Source of the DNA: Aquimarina sp. TRL1
Lineage (GTDB): Bacteria > Bacteroidota > Bacteroidia > Flavobacteriales > Flavobacteriaceae
Length of the DNA: 64,000 nucleotides
Assembly: GCF_013365535.1 (NCBI RefSeq)
Contig: NZ_CP053590.1
Coordinates: 3,462,501-3,526,500 of the forward strand
Direction of reading: 5' to 3'
The notes under the pieces: model-generated
The model's input: only the letters and a program-made list of their open reading frames with translations
Database searches by the model: none
Told to the model about the DNA's origin: nothing
Translations under genes and position numbers: made by a program
Part shown: piece after piece, positions 17,852 through 26,628 of the stretch
How the letters are laid out: each line of letters begins with the position of its first letter
Position numbering within the stretch: position 1 is the stretch's first letter

Positions 17852-19243
17852 TTAAGCATTCATATTGTTTGTGTTTGTTAATGTTTCTTTTTCCATAGTT
17901 TCAGCTAGTCTCCTTTTAATGATCGGAGCGAACAGTGTTTTATGTATGTTTTTTTCCGGGAATGGAGCTTTTTCCATATCCGGAGTTATTTCATTTTTAT
18001 TTCGGTATTTATTAGTTCCTGTCAGAACTATTTGTTCCTGATCAAAAAGAAGTTGCTCTTTTTCTGCACTTTCTTTTATTTTCTTTTGGGCGGTTCCGGA
18101 TTTCAGGTGTTCTAAGAATCCTCCTCCTTGCTCTATATTTTTAAACAGTAACAATGCCTTGTCAGCTAATTGTTTTGTTATACTTTCGATATAATATGAT
18201 CCTGCAGCAGGATTATGAACAATATCGAAGTAACTTTCGTTTTTGAGTATTAATAATTGATTAATGGCAATTCTTCTCCCAAAATCATTATCATGATGAT
18301 AGATGTCATCATATCGGTTGTTGAGAATAGTGTCAGCCCCACCTAAGATTGCGCTCATGCATTCGGTAGTTGTACGAAGCATGTTTACATTATAATCTAA
18401 TATAGTTTTATTCCTGTGTGAAGGATATGCTAATATATGACTTTTTTTTAGGATTTCATATTCTGAAGCCAAAGAACTCCATAAGAGTCTAAAAGCTCTA
18501 AGTTTCGCTATTTCAAAAAAGTAGTTGCCGCCAATTGCTATTTTGAATACTATGGGATAGTTCTCTACGTATTTTTTAGTGCTGTTATTAAATTGGTTTA
18601 AATACTCATTTGCATGTGCTAAACCATAGGCTAATTGCTGAACAATAGTAGCACCTGCATTTTGATATAATGCCATGTCAATACTGAGGCAGGAGCGTAA
18701 ATGAGTATTGTTGTTACAGATAGTAAGCGTTTTTTGTAAATCCTCGTTTCCATTCTGAAACCAGTTTCCGGTAGCTGCTAATTTTCCTATAGGGTCATTT
18801 ATGTAGTATATTGACAGTTTTGTACGCCCCGCAGCATTCTCCAGTACCTGAGCATATTCTTGAGATAAAAAGAGGGTTTCTATATAAAGAATTGTTTTCT
18901 CAGTAATCCCTGCAATTAATTCTTCAGGGTTGATACTCGAATCAGAAATTCTGAAATAGATACTTTCGGCACCCTTTTTTATGTCTTCTAGAGCAATCTT
19001 GTTAGCAGTAATGGCATCAATAACATCTATTTTCTGAGCATTGCGCCAGGAGGAAGTGGTAGTGACTGTATAGGTGTCTGATAAGTCTTCATTAGTATAA
19101 AAAGGTCTTATATCAATTCCTTCCAAAGTTCTATGGATAAGTGCTTCATTGTAGTCCGCACCTTTTAAATCAAATTGGATTTTCTGTTTCCATTCTTTAG
19201 CAGAAACTTTTTCGAAATTATCAAACAATGTCTTACTCATCAT
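17852..19243 (-). CDS. mutA: Methylmalonyl-CoA mutase small subunit
   Basis: The non-catalytic partner of ScpA. The 463-residue protein has the mutase barrel (W-R-N-A-Q-K-I-D near residue 66, A-G-A-T-I-V-Q-Q near 197, P-A-A-G-S-Y-Y-I-E near 342) but ends near residue 463 without a DxHxxG cobalamin motif or a full B12-binding domain. Small subunits elsewhere are often around 620 residues, so this is a short form. Its first 11 bp overlap the end of the FtsB/DivIC-like gene, which implies translational coupling to a division protein. Confidence 0.94.
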   Translation of the reverse strand: MMSKTLFDNFEKVSAKEWKQKIQFDLKGADYNEALIHRTLEGIDIRPFYTNEDLSDTYTVTTTSSWRNAQKIDVIDAITANKIALEDIKKGAESIYFRISDSSINPEELIAGITEKTILYIETLFLSQEYAQVLENAAGRTKLSIYYINDPIGKLAATGNWFQNGNEDLQKTLTICNNNTHLRSCLSIDMALYQNAGATIVQQLAYGLAHANEYLNQFNNSTKKYVENYPIVFKIAIGGNYFFEIAKLRAFRLLWSSLASEYEILKKSHILAYPSHRNKTILDYNVNMLRTTTECMSAILGGADTILNNRYDDIYHHDNDFGRRIAINQLLILKNESYFDIVHNPAAGSYYIESITKQLADKALLLFKNIEQGGGFLEHLKSGTAQKKIKESAEKEQLLFDQEQIVLTGTNKYRNKNEITPDMEKAPFPEKNIHKTLFAPIIKRRLAETMEKETLTNTNNMNA

Positions 19244-19592
19244 TTTTGGATTTAGGTAAACTATCTTCGTATTCTATAATAAAAATTTCTTCACCTTCTC
19301 GCTTCATGAAATATTCTTCACGGGCAAACCGCTCTATTTCGGTACTGTCTTTTAGTTTTACAATATCTTTTTGATCTTTTATAATCTCTTTGATATAGTA
19401 TTCTTTGTTGTCTTTTAATTCCTGAATTTCCTGGTCTAGTTCCTGATGAATGAGCCATGAATTTGTATCAAAAAACAACATCCAAAAAATAAATACTGTA
19501 ATGATTAGCACATATTTGTTTAGAAATATGGCAAATACAGGAATCAATGCAGGCTTATTTTTTAATGTATTAAAATAACTCTTTAGCTTCAA
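19233..19592 (-). CDS. Septum formation initiator (FtsB/DivIC-like)
   Basis: A 119-residue bitopic protein with one membrane helix at about residues 28-46 and a following coiled coil (about 50-82, rich in Glu, Lys and Ile/Leu heptads), the layout of FtsB/DivIC proteins that join FtsL and FtsQ in the divisome. The C-terminal R-E-E-Y-F-M-K-R-E-G-E is typical of the family. It starts 37 bp after the udk stop and overlaps the mutase small subunit by 11 bp. Confidence 0.9.
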   Translation of the reverse strand: MKLKSYFNTLKNKPALIPVFAIFLNKYVLIITVFIFWMLFFDTNSWLIHQELDQEIQELKDNKEYYIKEIIKDQKDIVKLKDSTEIERFAREEYFMKREGEEIFIIEYEDSLPKSKNDE

Positions 19593-19629
19593 AGTGTGTT
19601 TGTAATAGTATGGTGTAAAGGTACAAAAG

Positions 19630-20238
19630 TTAATTCAAGCGTTCGTTTATTATCGTTTTCATAATGTTTATGGCTACATTATTATATTGGTTATTAGGGA
19701 TAATAATATCTGCAAACTCTTTAGTAGGTTCTATAAATTGTTGGTGCATCGGTTTTAAGGTATTTTGATATCGATCCAGTACTTCTTTCATATCTCTTCC
19801 GCGTTCCGAAATATCTCTTTTGAGTCTTCTGATAAGACGTTCGTCATTATCGGCATGTACATAAATCTTAATGTCCAACATCTCGCGGATTTTAGGATGT
19901 GTTAAGACTAGGATCCCCTCTACAATCACCACTTTATTAGGGTAGGTGTCGATCGTTTCGCTTGTTCTGTTATGCTCTACAAAAGAGTAAATAGGTTGGG
20001 CTATTTTTTGCCCTTTTTTTAAGATAGCTAGGTGTTCTGCCAGTAAATCAAAATCAATAGACTGAGGGTGATCAAAGTTGATCAATGTTCGTTCTTCATA
20101 GGTGAGATGACTGGTATCTTTATAATAAGAATCCTGAGAGATTATAGTTACCTTACCTGTTGGTAATTCATTGATAATTTGATTGACAACTGTCGTTTTT
20201 CCACAGCCGGTACCACCTGCAATACCAATAATGAGCAT
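19630..20238 (-). CDS. udk: Uridine kinase
   Basis: Phosphorylates uridine or cytidine to the monophosphate in pyrimidine salvage. P-loop G-G-T-G-C-G-K-T-T is near the N-terminus, with D-H-P-Q-S-I-D-F-D, Y-S-F-V-E-H-N-R-T and R-R-L-K-R-D-I-S-E-R-G-R-D further on. I place the start at the ATG at 20238 (M-L-I-I-G-I-A-G-G; 202 residues): an upstream in-frame TTG at 20256 lies inside the promoter core TAAATTTG (20254-20261). The FtsB/DivIC-like gene follows. Confidence 0.95.
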   Translation of the reverse strand: MLIIGIAGGTGCGKTTVVNQIINELPTGKVTIISQDSYYKDTSHLTYEERTLINFDHPQSIDFDLLAEHLAILKKGQKIAQPIYSFVEHNRTSETIDTYPNKVVIVEGILVLTHPKIREMLDIKIYVHADNDERLIRRLKRDISERGRDMKEVLDRYQNTLKPMHQQFIEPTKEFADIIIPNNQYNNVAINIMKTIINERLN

Positions 20239-20253
20239 TTCTTGTTTTTTGTG

Positions 20254-20261
20254 CAAATTTA
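20254..20261 (-). promoter_or_regulatory. Promoter -7 element of udk (TAAATTTG)
   Basis: An exact TAnnTTTG match whose 3' G is only 15 bp before the udk ATG, predicting a leader of about 10 nt. A 13-bp palindrome, CTCGATAATCGAG, lies 41 bp further upstream (20302-20314). Confidence 0.5.
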
Positions 20262-20448
20262 AAGATTGTATGTTAATATAAAACTTTTGTTAATAGATTT
20301 ACTCGATAATCGAGATTTGATTTTTTGAAGACTACTTAAGAATCGAAAACATTTCTTATATAACGTGTGTACATAAAGAAGTCTTACCAGCTGAATATTC
20401 TAATATGGATTATCAATATTGGTCTTCTAGATTTTTATAAATGAGTTA

Positions 20449-21534
20449 TCATGCCGGGAAAAAAATAACTCCAGAAGAGGAGTCTCTGGATGCTCCGGTA
20501 ACGGATTGCAGGCAATTGACTTCATTTCTCTCTTTTAATACGCCCATAAAACCAAATAAAATTGCTTCTTTAAAATCAATAATAGTTTCTTCAGGAATGA
20601 TTACAGTAGCGATGTTTTTTATTTTTTCCCGAAGAGAGTTTATCAAAAAACTATTTTTTGCACCCCCTCCAGTAATAAAAAGGGTAGAGGTCTTTCCTTT
20701 GGTGCATGTTCTTTTGATATCATTACTAATTTGCGTGGCAATGTGTAGTGTTGCTGTATGTAACAGATCAGGAACAGGGGCTTGATATTGCTCTAAAAGG
20801 GGAATAATTATCTCTGTAAACCATTCTTTGCCTAATGATTTTGGTGGAGACTGGTAATAATATGGTAATGCATCGAGTTCTTTTGCTAGTGTAGGAATGA
20901 TTTTTCCGGATTGAGAAACGACACCATTATGATCGTATTCCATGTCAATTTTGGAAGATAAGTAGTTAAGCATCATATTGACGGGAGAGATATCATAAGC
21001 AATTCGCTTTTGTTGAGCTGTATATGAAATATTACTAAATCCCCCCAGGTTCAGGCAGTAATCGTATGCTCCAAATAAGAGCTGATCACCAATAGGTACC
21101 AGAGGAGCTCCTTGTCCTCCATGAAGTACATCATTCGTTCTGAAATCACAGATTACCTTATAATTACTAGCATTAGCCAAGTGTTGTCCAGAGCCTATCT
21201 GATATGTTACCCCTTTATCTGGTTGATGAAATACAGTATGTCCATGACTTGCTATAAAATCCACTTCTAATTTATGGGTTTTTATAAACTGAAGAACCTG
21301 TTTCCCTAACCAGGTGCCATATTCATTATGAAACCGTATTAACTCAAAAGCAGTAAGGTGCATACTATCTTGTAAAGATTTTTTTAACTGAGATGTATAT
21401 GGCAGGCTTTGAGATTCTAACAGGCTAAAGGACCATACATCGTCAATTATTTCATACCTGGTAAAGGAAATATCTAACCCATCCAAAGAAGTTCCGGACA
21501 TCAGTCCTATTACATGATATGTGTTGATTGCCAT
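20449..21534 (-). CDS. anmK: Anhydro-N-acetylmuramic acid kinase
   Basis: Opens and phosphorylates 1,6-anhydro-MurNAc to MurNAc-6-phosphate in peptidoglycan recycling. The 361-residue protein starts with the family signature G-L-M-S-G-T-S-L-D-G-L-D and has the ATPase-fold D-F-R-T-N-D near residue 126, G-Q-G-A-P-L-V-P near residue 139 and F-I-T-G-G-G-A-K-N near residue 287. It appears to be a single gene: the nearest minus-strand neighbour, udk, has its own promoter 190 bp downstream. No murQ is in the window. Confidence 0.96.
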   Translation of the reverse strand: MAINTYHVIGLMSGTSLDGLDISFTRYEIIDDVWSFSLLESQSLPYTSQLKKSLQDSMHLTAFELIRFHNEYGTWLGKQVLQFIKTHKLEVDFIASHGHTVFHQPDKGVTYQIGSGQHLANASNYKVICDFRTNDVLHGGQGAPLVPIGDQLLFGAYDYCLNLGGFSNISYTAQQKRIAYDISPVNMMLNYLSSKIDMEYDHNGVVSQSGKIIPTLAKELDALPYYYQSPPKSLGKEWFTEIIIPLLEQYQAPVPDLLHTATLHIATQISNDIKRTCTKGKTSTLFITGGGAKNSFLINSLREKIKNIATVIIPEETIIDFKEAILFGFMGVLKERNEVNCLQSVTGASRDSSSGVIFFPA

Positions 21535-21724
21535 TTAGTGATGTTTTTAGGGGGTGTATTCTTGCCGAAAAATACAAATTAATCTATTGTAATTGATTTT
21601 GGAAAGTATAAAAAAAACAAGGATTTTAAGAGGGATACTAAGCGGAGATAAATAAAAAATTATGTAGAATATTTAGAAAGTGAAAATAAATAACATTTCC
21701 TGTATGAAATATTAAATATTTGTA

Positions 21725-21732
21725 TATATTTG
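21725..21732 (+). promoter_or_regulatory. tRNA promoter -7 element (TATATTTG)
   Basis: An exact TAnnTTTG match 22 bp upstream of the tRNA-Pro(TGG) 5' end. The same octamer precedes the second tRNA-Pro gene at 34194. Confidence 0.6.
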
Positions 21733-21754
21733 CCCCCGCAAAAGATAACTGCAT

Positions 21755-21829
21755 CGGGGTGTAGCGTAGCCCGGTTATCGCGCCGCGTTTGGGACGCGGA
21801 GGTCGCAGGTTCGAATCCTGCCACCCCGA
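21755..21829 (+). tRNA. tRNA-Pro (anticodon TGG)
   Basis: A 75-nt cloverleaf: acceptor CGGGGTG pairs with CACCCCG, anticodon stem CCGCG/CGCGG encloses loop TTTGGGA with anticodon TGG, and T-arm GCAGG-TTCGAAT-CCTGC is perfect. The discriminator is A; the CCA end is not encoded. It is flanked by a TATATTTG promoter and a rho-independent terminator, so it is a single-gene unit. Confidence 0.96.
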
Positions 21830-21832
21830 CAT

Positions 21833-21866
21833 AAAACCTGATAGTCATCGGATTATCAGGTTTTTT
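21833..21866 (+). terminator. Rho-independent terminator of tRNA-Pro(TGG)
   Basis: Arms AAAACCTGATA (21833-21843) and TATCAGGTTTT (21854-21864) with a 10-base loop, followed by a T-run. It begins 3 bp after the tRNA. Confidence 0.85.
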
Positions 21867-22464
21867 ATTTAATAAGAAAAATGGATTAAATTTATTTTCT
21901 ATATAATGCTTCATATACGCTGATATTGTACCAAGACTAAAATTGTGTTGATGCAAAAATCTGGTTCATCTAATAAAAAAGGGCACTATATTTTTTACGT
22001 ATAAATGTTCTCTACAGTTGTAGATATTAAGCAAGGAAGGGATCTCTTTCCTGTATGGGGGCTTACCCACCAAAAAGTATTTCGAAGCATTAAATTAATT
22101 CTTCAATTGATTAAAACAACTCTTCGAGATAGTCCGATTAAGGCTTCGGGGAGCTAATATAAGGAGTAATAGGTATAATGATCGTATAGGCTATAAGGGA
22201 GAATGATGGGATTACAGTAACTCTTTTTCAAAAAGAATTCTTAGATGATTGTATTAAAATCATATGACTAGAAAATGATTCTTTTTTAATACTGTTTTTT
22301 ATAAAAAAACAACTAATTTTTAGTAGTGATATTTGTACAAATACGGTATGTGTACTCCTGATAAAATGGTATGCCGTCTATGTACAGTATCTGTACGTCA
22401 ATGTATTATCAATAGCATGTTTTCCTGAAAATCAATTCATAGTATTGTCTCAAATTTTATAACT
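21867..22464. other. Intergenic region with possible gene remnants
   Basis: About 600 bp without a convincing gene. A 50-codon plus-strand frame (22005-22157) has no recognisable family. Near 22205-22267 a short plus-strand stretch reads E-N-D-G-I-T-V-T-L-F-Q-K-E-F-L, faintly like the end of an AlbA_2/RecG-like ATPase, with a stop a few codons before it. This could be a decayed gene; neither piece is strong enough to annotate as a CDS. Confidence 0.3.
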
Positions 22465-24855
22465 ATGAAAGGAGAATTACAACAGTTCTTATGCTTGGTA
22501 TTGCTCATTAATACATTATTTGGAATCCATAGGTTGAAAGCACAGCAAGCAAAAGTAATAACAGGAGGGATTAAAGGAGTTATAGTAGATGCAAGTACCC
22601 AAAGTCCTATTCCATATGCGACTATTGTAGTAAAATCAAAACAGGATCAAATTACTCTTACCGGAGGGATTTCTAATGATAAAGGGAAGTTTGAAATCGA
22701 AGCGATCTCTTCAGGAGATATTGTGGTGTTGATTCAGTTTATTGGATATAAAACGATTCGCAGAGAAATTAGCCTGAAGAATACCATTGAAGATATGGGA
22801 ATCCTTTCTCTTTCTGAAGAAGCACAAGCCTTGGCAAGTGTGGATATTATAGCAGAACGTTCTACAATAGAACAGCGAATAGACCGTAAAGTAATTAATG
22901 TAGGAAAAGATCTGACCACTGCAGGAGCTTCTGCAGCAGATATTATGAGTAATATACCATCAGTAGATGTTGATCAGGATGGGAATGTTTCCCTGAGAGG
23001 AAATACCAATGTCCAGGTATTCATAGATGGAAAGCCAACCAACATTAGTAGTGATCAACTATTACAACAGATTCCATCTACTTCTATCAAAAAAATAGAA
23101 TTGATTACCAATCCTAGTGCGAAGTATACCCCAGAAGGAATGAGTGGAATTATTAATGTGGTTTTGCGCAAAGAAGTTACTACAGGTTTCAATGGGTCTG
23201 TAAATACGGGATTTATTGTATGGGATCATATACAGTTTAATGGGAGTACAGACCTTAATTATAAAACAGGAGATATCAATATATATGGAAGTTATGGAAC
23301 AAACCTGAGAAAAAGAAGAGTGATCGGAAATATTCGTCGTCCTCTGGATGCATCCAATGAGGACTGGTATTCTAACAGAGATGGGAATTCACAGTTGTTT
23401 AAAATTGGGTTAGATTACACGATTGGCAAAAAAAGTAAATTGTCATTATATACAAATCAGAATATTTTTGAGAATGATATATTGGCGGATAATCAGGTGT
23501 CGTTTACTGGAGCTACAGCATTTATTAATCAGCATTATACTAGTCTCAGAGAAAATACAAATGCGAGTTATAATATTGATTTTAAACAGGAATTTAATAA
23601 AGGACAAACTCTGGAGTTTGAAGCAGATTATAATCGGTATAAGGGAAGCGATAATGCTGATTTTTCTGTAGGGAATGAGCAGGGAAGCAATATTTATCTG
23701 GAAGATGTTTCTGATACCCGTGATAATACGGTATTAAATCTGGACTACGTATATCCGATATCTAAGAAAACAACTTTGGAAATAGGAGCAGAAGCCAGAT
23801 TACAGGAGATAGATAATACGTTTATGACTACAAATCTTCATAATGAAGATGCAACCTATAGTTACTCGAGAGATATTTATTCTTTGTATACCACTTTTGG
23901 ACAAAATTTAGGAAAATGGAGTTATCAGTTGGGAGCGCGCTTCGAAAACTATGAAGCGACAGGGGATTTTAAGGAAAGTAATAAAGAGCCACAGCTTTTT
24001 GAAGATGTAATTTTTAGTATATATCCTTCTGCTTTTATCAAGTATACTCCTAATATAGAAACACAAAATAATTCTTATCAGCTCAGTTACAGCAGGCGAG
24101 TAGATCGTCCTGGTTTAAATCAGATTACTCCTATACGGGTATGGTCTTCTGCACGAGTTACTAATGTAGGAAATCCCAGTCTCAATCCACAGTTTACCAA
24201 TTCGATTGAAGCTAATTATACCCGACGATTACCAAAAGGAAGTATTACCACAGGCATATTTTATCGCAGTATCTCTGATGAGATTACCCGGTTTGCATTT
24301 CAGGATCCGGAATTGCCTGCTCAAATTTTATTTTCCTATAATAATTATAAAGACAATACCGCTTATGGGTTCGAAATTTCCGGTAGTTATAAACCCTTTA
24401 GCTGGTGGAATGGCAATGTTAGTTTTGATGTATATGCACAAACCCAGAAAGGAGTTACTGAAGGAGAAGAAATAGCAGTTGATAATGTGTTATACAATAT
24501 GCGAATGACCCATAGTTTCAAAGTGAATAAAAAATTCAGTTTACAGCTATTCGGGATGTATAGAGGGGCTAATGATAACTTGCAATATGAGACAAAGGCG
24601 CTCTATTTTGTCAATGCAGGAGCACGATACAGTTTTGCTAATCGTAGCGGGACTGTCAGTCTGAATATGAATGATGTGTTTAATACTCAACAATTCTCAT
24701 TCAATGCATATCGACCAATTACACAAATAGGTACGTTTAACTGGAACAGCCGAACAGTATATTTAGGACTTTCTTATCGGTTTGGGAAAAAACACACCGG
24801 ATTAAAACGAAAGAAACGAGATGCGAATGAGAAAAAAGGAGGAGATTTTTTATAA
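22465..24855 (+). CDS. TonB-dependent receptor-like outer-membrane protein
   Basis: A 796-residue outer-membrane protein with a signal peptide (cleavage near K-A-Q-Q, about residue 28), an N-terminal carboxypeptidase-regulatory-like Ig domain (about 35-110), a plug (V-D-V-D-Q-D-G-N-V-S-L-R-G-N, about 168-181) and a large beta-barrel of the OMP_b-brl_3 type. The C-terminus is a basic K-K-R-D-A-N-E-K-K tail rather than the usual terminal aromatic strand. No substrate-binding lipoprotein lies beside it, so the ligand is unknown. A terminator follows at 24901. Confidence 0.9.
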   Translation: MKGELQQFLCLVLLINTLFGIHRLKAQQAKVITGGIKGVIVDASTQSPIPYATIVVKSKQDQITLTGGISNDKGKFEIEAISSGDIVVLIQFIGYKTIRREISLKNTIEDMGILSLSEEAQALASVDIIAERSTIEQRIDRKVINVGKDLTTAGASAADIMSNIPSVDVDQDGNVSLRGNTNVQVFIDGKPTNISSDQLLQQIPSTSIKKIELITNPSAKYTPEGMSGIINVVLRKEVTTGFNGSVNTGFIVWDHIQFNGSTDLNYKTGDINIYGSYGTNLRKRRVIGNIRRPLDASNEDWYSNRDGNSQLFKIGLDYTIGKKSKLSLYTNQNIFENDILADNQVSFTGATAFINQHYTSLRENTNASYNIDFKQEFNKGQTLEFEADYNRYKGSDNADFSVGNEQGSNIYLEDVSDTRDNTVLNLDYVYPISKKTTLEIGAEARLQEIDNTFMTTNLHNEDATYSYSRDIYSLYTTFGQNLGKWSYQLGARFENYEATGDFKESNKEPQLFEDVIFSIYPSAFIKYTPNIETQNNSYQLSYSRRVDRPGLNQITPIRVWSSARVTNVGNPSLNPQFTNSIEANYTRRLPKGSITTGIFYRSISDEITRFAFQDPELPAQILFSYNNYKDNTAYGFEISGSYKPFSWWNGNVSFDVYAQTQKGVTEGEEIAVDNVLYNMRMTHSFKVNKKFSLQLFGMYRGANDNLQYETKALYFVNAGARYSFANRSGTVSLNMNDVFNTQQFSFNAYRPITQIGTFNWNSRTVYLGLSYRFGKKHTGLKRKKRDANEKKGGDFL

Positions 24856-24900
24856 AGAAACATTAATCATAGTAATGGTTAATTACTTGTTTGTTTGAAG

Positions 24901-24933
24901 AAGCCTGATGACTTTAATAGTTGTCAGGCTTTT
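24901..24933 (+). terminator. Rho-independent terminator
   Basis: Arms AAGCCTGA (24901-24908) and TCAGGCTT (24924-24931), extended inward by imperfect pairing and followed by a short T-run; 46 bp after the stop of the outer-membrane receptor gene. Confidence 0.65.
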
Positions 24934-25139
24934 GATTTAAGAAAGGATACTTTTGAAGATCATTGTTATAGATTTGATTTGGGGAAGATTCGTAAAGCTA
25001 TTATTTCTAGATAATTTATTTAATCAGAGACGTTTCGATACGTTGTTTTGTTTTTAATTATTTTATCGTTTATAGATGTAGAGCCACAATAAAATGATTA
25101 TTTGCCATATTGATAAGTAAATATCAATGTTATATTTTA
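24934..25139. other. Intergenic, no gene seen
   Basis: AT-rich sequence. The only structure is a 7-bp inverted repeat ATTGATA/TATCAAT (25109-25128) just past the end of the doubtful minus-strand frame at 25140-25547. Nothing else is supported here. Confidence 0.4.
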
Positions 25140-25547
25140 TTAGGTTTTTATACTCTTATTAAATAAGAGAATTTCCAATGAGTGGGTAGGTGTTTGGAGG
25201 AGTATTTTGTTTAAATTTTTTAAAAATATAAAAGGAGGCATTTCTTTTGTTAAACGATATTCTTTGTTTTTGATAATATCGATATCAGAATAATTACTGT
25301 CGAGATACATGATAAAACTGTTGAGGGCAGAGGAGTTTATTGATATCACCAAAGAGTATAAAATACCCCATGGCTGACCTTGAAGTTGAAAAATTGTTTC
25401 TAATAAATGCTTTGCAGGCTTACTCTGAAATAGTTTGCTTAAGTCGATTGTTGAACCGATAATTTTGGAAGAAAAAATAAATGTGTAACTTGTTTTCTTA
25501 GATATATAGTATTTTCGCCAGCTAAGGATACAGTATGGACAAGTCAT
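25140..25547 (-). CDS. Doubtful hypothetical protein
   Basis: A 135-codon minus-strand frame without a known motif. It is not low-complexity and reads like a protein, especially the last 85 residues. Against it, the ATG overlaps the first 13 bp of the divergent DUF2652 gene and the first 15-20 codons span that gene's promoter region. If real, translation may begin further in, for example at a GTG near the L-V-I-S-I segment (about residue 65). I keep it at low confidence because the gap is otherwise empty. Confidence 0.3.
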   Translation of the reverse strand: MTCPYCILSWRKYYISKKTSYTFIFSSKIIGSTIDLSKLFQSKPAKHLLETIFQLQGQPWGILYSLVISINSSALNSFIMYLDSNYSDIDIIKNKEYRLTKEMPPFIFLKNLNKILLQTPTHSLEILLFNKSIKT

Positions 25548-26623
25548 TATTATTTCTTCCGGACATTTCTGGTTTTACGGAGTTTGTACAAACAACAGAA
25601 GCCAGACATAGTGAACATGTTATAGCCGAATTATTAGAAGTACTTATAGAAGCTAATATGTTAGATTTGGAACTGGCAGAGATAGAAGGAGATGCGTTGT
25701 TTTTCTATAAAGAAAATGAGGTTCCGGATGCAGAAACGCTATTTGCTCAGGTGGAGCGTATGTTTACAGATTTTTACAGTCATTTGGAGGTATTGAAGAA
25801 AAACAGAATTTGTCCTTGCCAGGCCTGTTCTTTAGCACCAAACTTACAGCTGAAGATCGTTATCCATAGTGGAGTACTACAATTTATAAATGTCAAAGGA
25901 AAACGGAAACCTTTTGGGAATCAGGTAATCGAGGTACATCGATTATTGAAGAATGATGTGCCACATGATCAATATGTTTTATTGAGTTCATCTCTGGCAG
26001 ATTCTATTGCTGTTTCGGAAGGTTTTAAAAACAAATTATTTACTTTTTACAAGGGAGCAAATGAATATGATGGGAAAGTACTTCCATATCTCTATTCAGA
26101 AATAGAAAAAGAAGACCTGCAATTAATTCCTTTTTCCAAGGGAAGAACAGTGAATTTTGATGTTTTACCAAGTTTTGTGATTAAGCAACAATATCCAATA
26201 TCAGCAACGCAACTTTTAGAATATATTACAAACTATTCATATCGCCATTATTGGACTGAAGGTGTTGATAAGGTAACGTATAATGAAGAGGAAGTGACAC
26301 GACTGGGAACTGAACATGTTTGTGTGATTAATGGCAAGCATTTTGACTTTACAACAGTCGTAAAGGAAGGAGAACCGGGACAGTTGGTTTATGGAGAGTA
26401 TACGACGAGTTTACCACCGGTGGATGAGCTATATCAATTTTTTGTGATTACACCAGTCACCGAGCAATCCTGTATTTTGGAGCTGGAGGTATATATAACA
26501 ACAAAGTCGTGGATAAAAAAAATGGTACTCTTTTTATTGGTAAAAAAAGAAATAAAAAAGAGTGGGAAACAGGCATTACATAGCCTACATGAATTTGTAG
26601 TTAGTAATAGTAATGCCCGTTAG
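25535..26623 (+). CDS. DUF2652 protein: cyclase-like plus SRPBCC-like domain
   Basis: A 362-residue cytoplasmic protein. The first ~190 residues resemble a class III nucleotidyl-cyclase fold: F-L-P-D-I-S-G-F-T has the metal-site Asp of that family, and E-I-E-G-D-A-L-F-F is placed like the second metal-site Asp. A C-P-C-Q-A-C cluster sits near residue 92. Residues ~200-355 look like an SRPBCC/START-type ligand-binding domain. Whether it makes a cyclic nucleotide is unknown. A near-consensus promoter core TATTTTCG (25510-25517) precedes it. It converges with the DinB gene with only 5 bp between the stops. Confidence 0.85.
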   Translation: MDKSLLFLPDISGFTEFVQTTEARHSEHVIAELLEVLIEANMLDLELAEIEGDALFFYKENEVPDAETLFAQVERMFTDFYSHLEVLKKNRICPCQACSLAPNLQLKIVIHSGVLQFINVKGKRKPFGNQVIEVHRLLKNDVPHDQYVLLSSSLADSIAVSEGFKNKLFTFYKGANEYDGKVLPYLYSEIEKEDLQLIPFSKGRTVNFDVLPSFVIKQQYPISATQLLEYITNYSYRHYWTEGVDKVTYNEEEVTRLGTEHVCVINGKHFDFTTVVKEGEPGQLVYGEYTTSLPPVDELYQFFVITPVTEQSCILELEVYITTKSWIKKMVLFLLVKKEIKKSGKQALHSLHEFVVSNSNAR

Positions 26624-26628
26624 TTATT

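Noticed and set aside
20441..20785. 114-codon plus-strand frame opposite anmK
   Set aside because: Mirror frame of the certain anmK gene.
21638..21956. Minus-strand frames reading G-W-Q-D-S-N-L-R-P-P and V-A-G-F-E-P-A-T-S-A
   Set aside because: These are the well-known false proteins produced by translating the antisense of a tRNA gene; they overlap tRNA-Pro(TGG) exactly.
22005..22157. 50-codon plus-strand frame
   Set aside because: No family, no ribosome-binding site; kept only as part of the possible remnant region.
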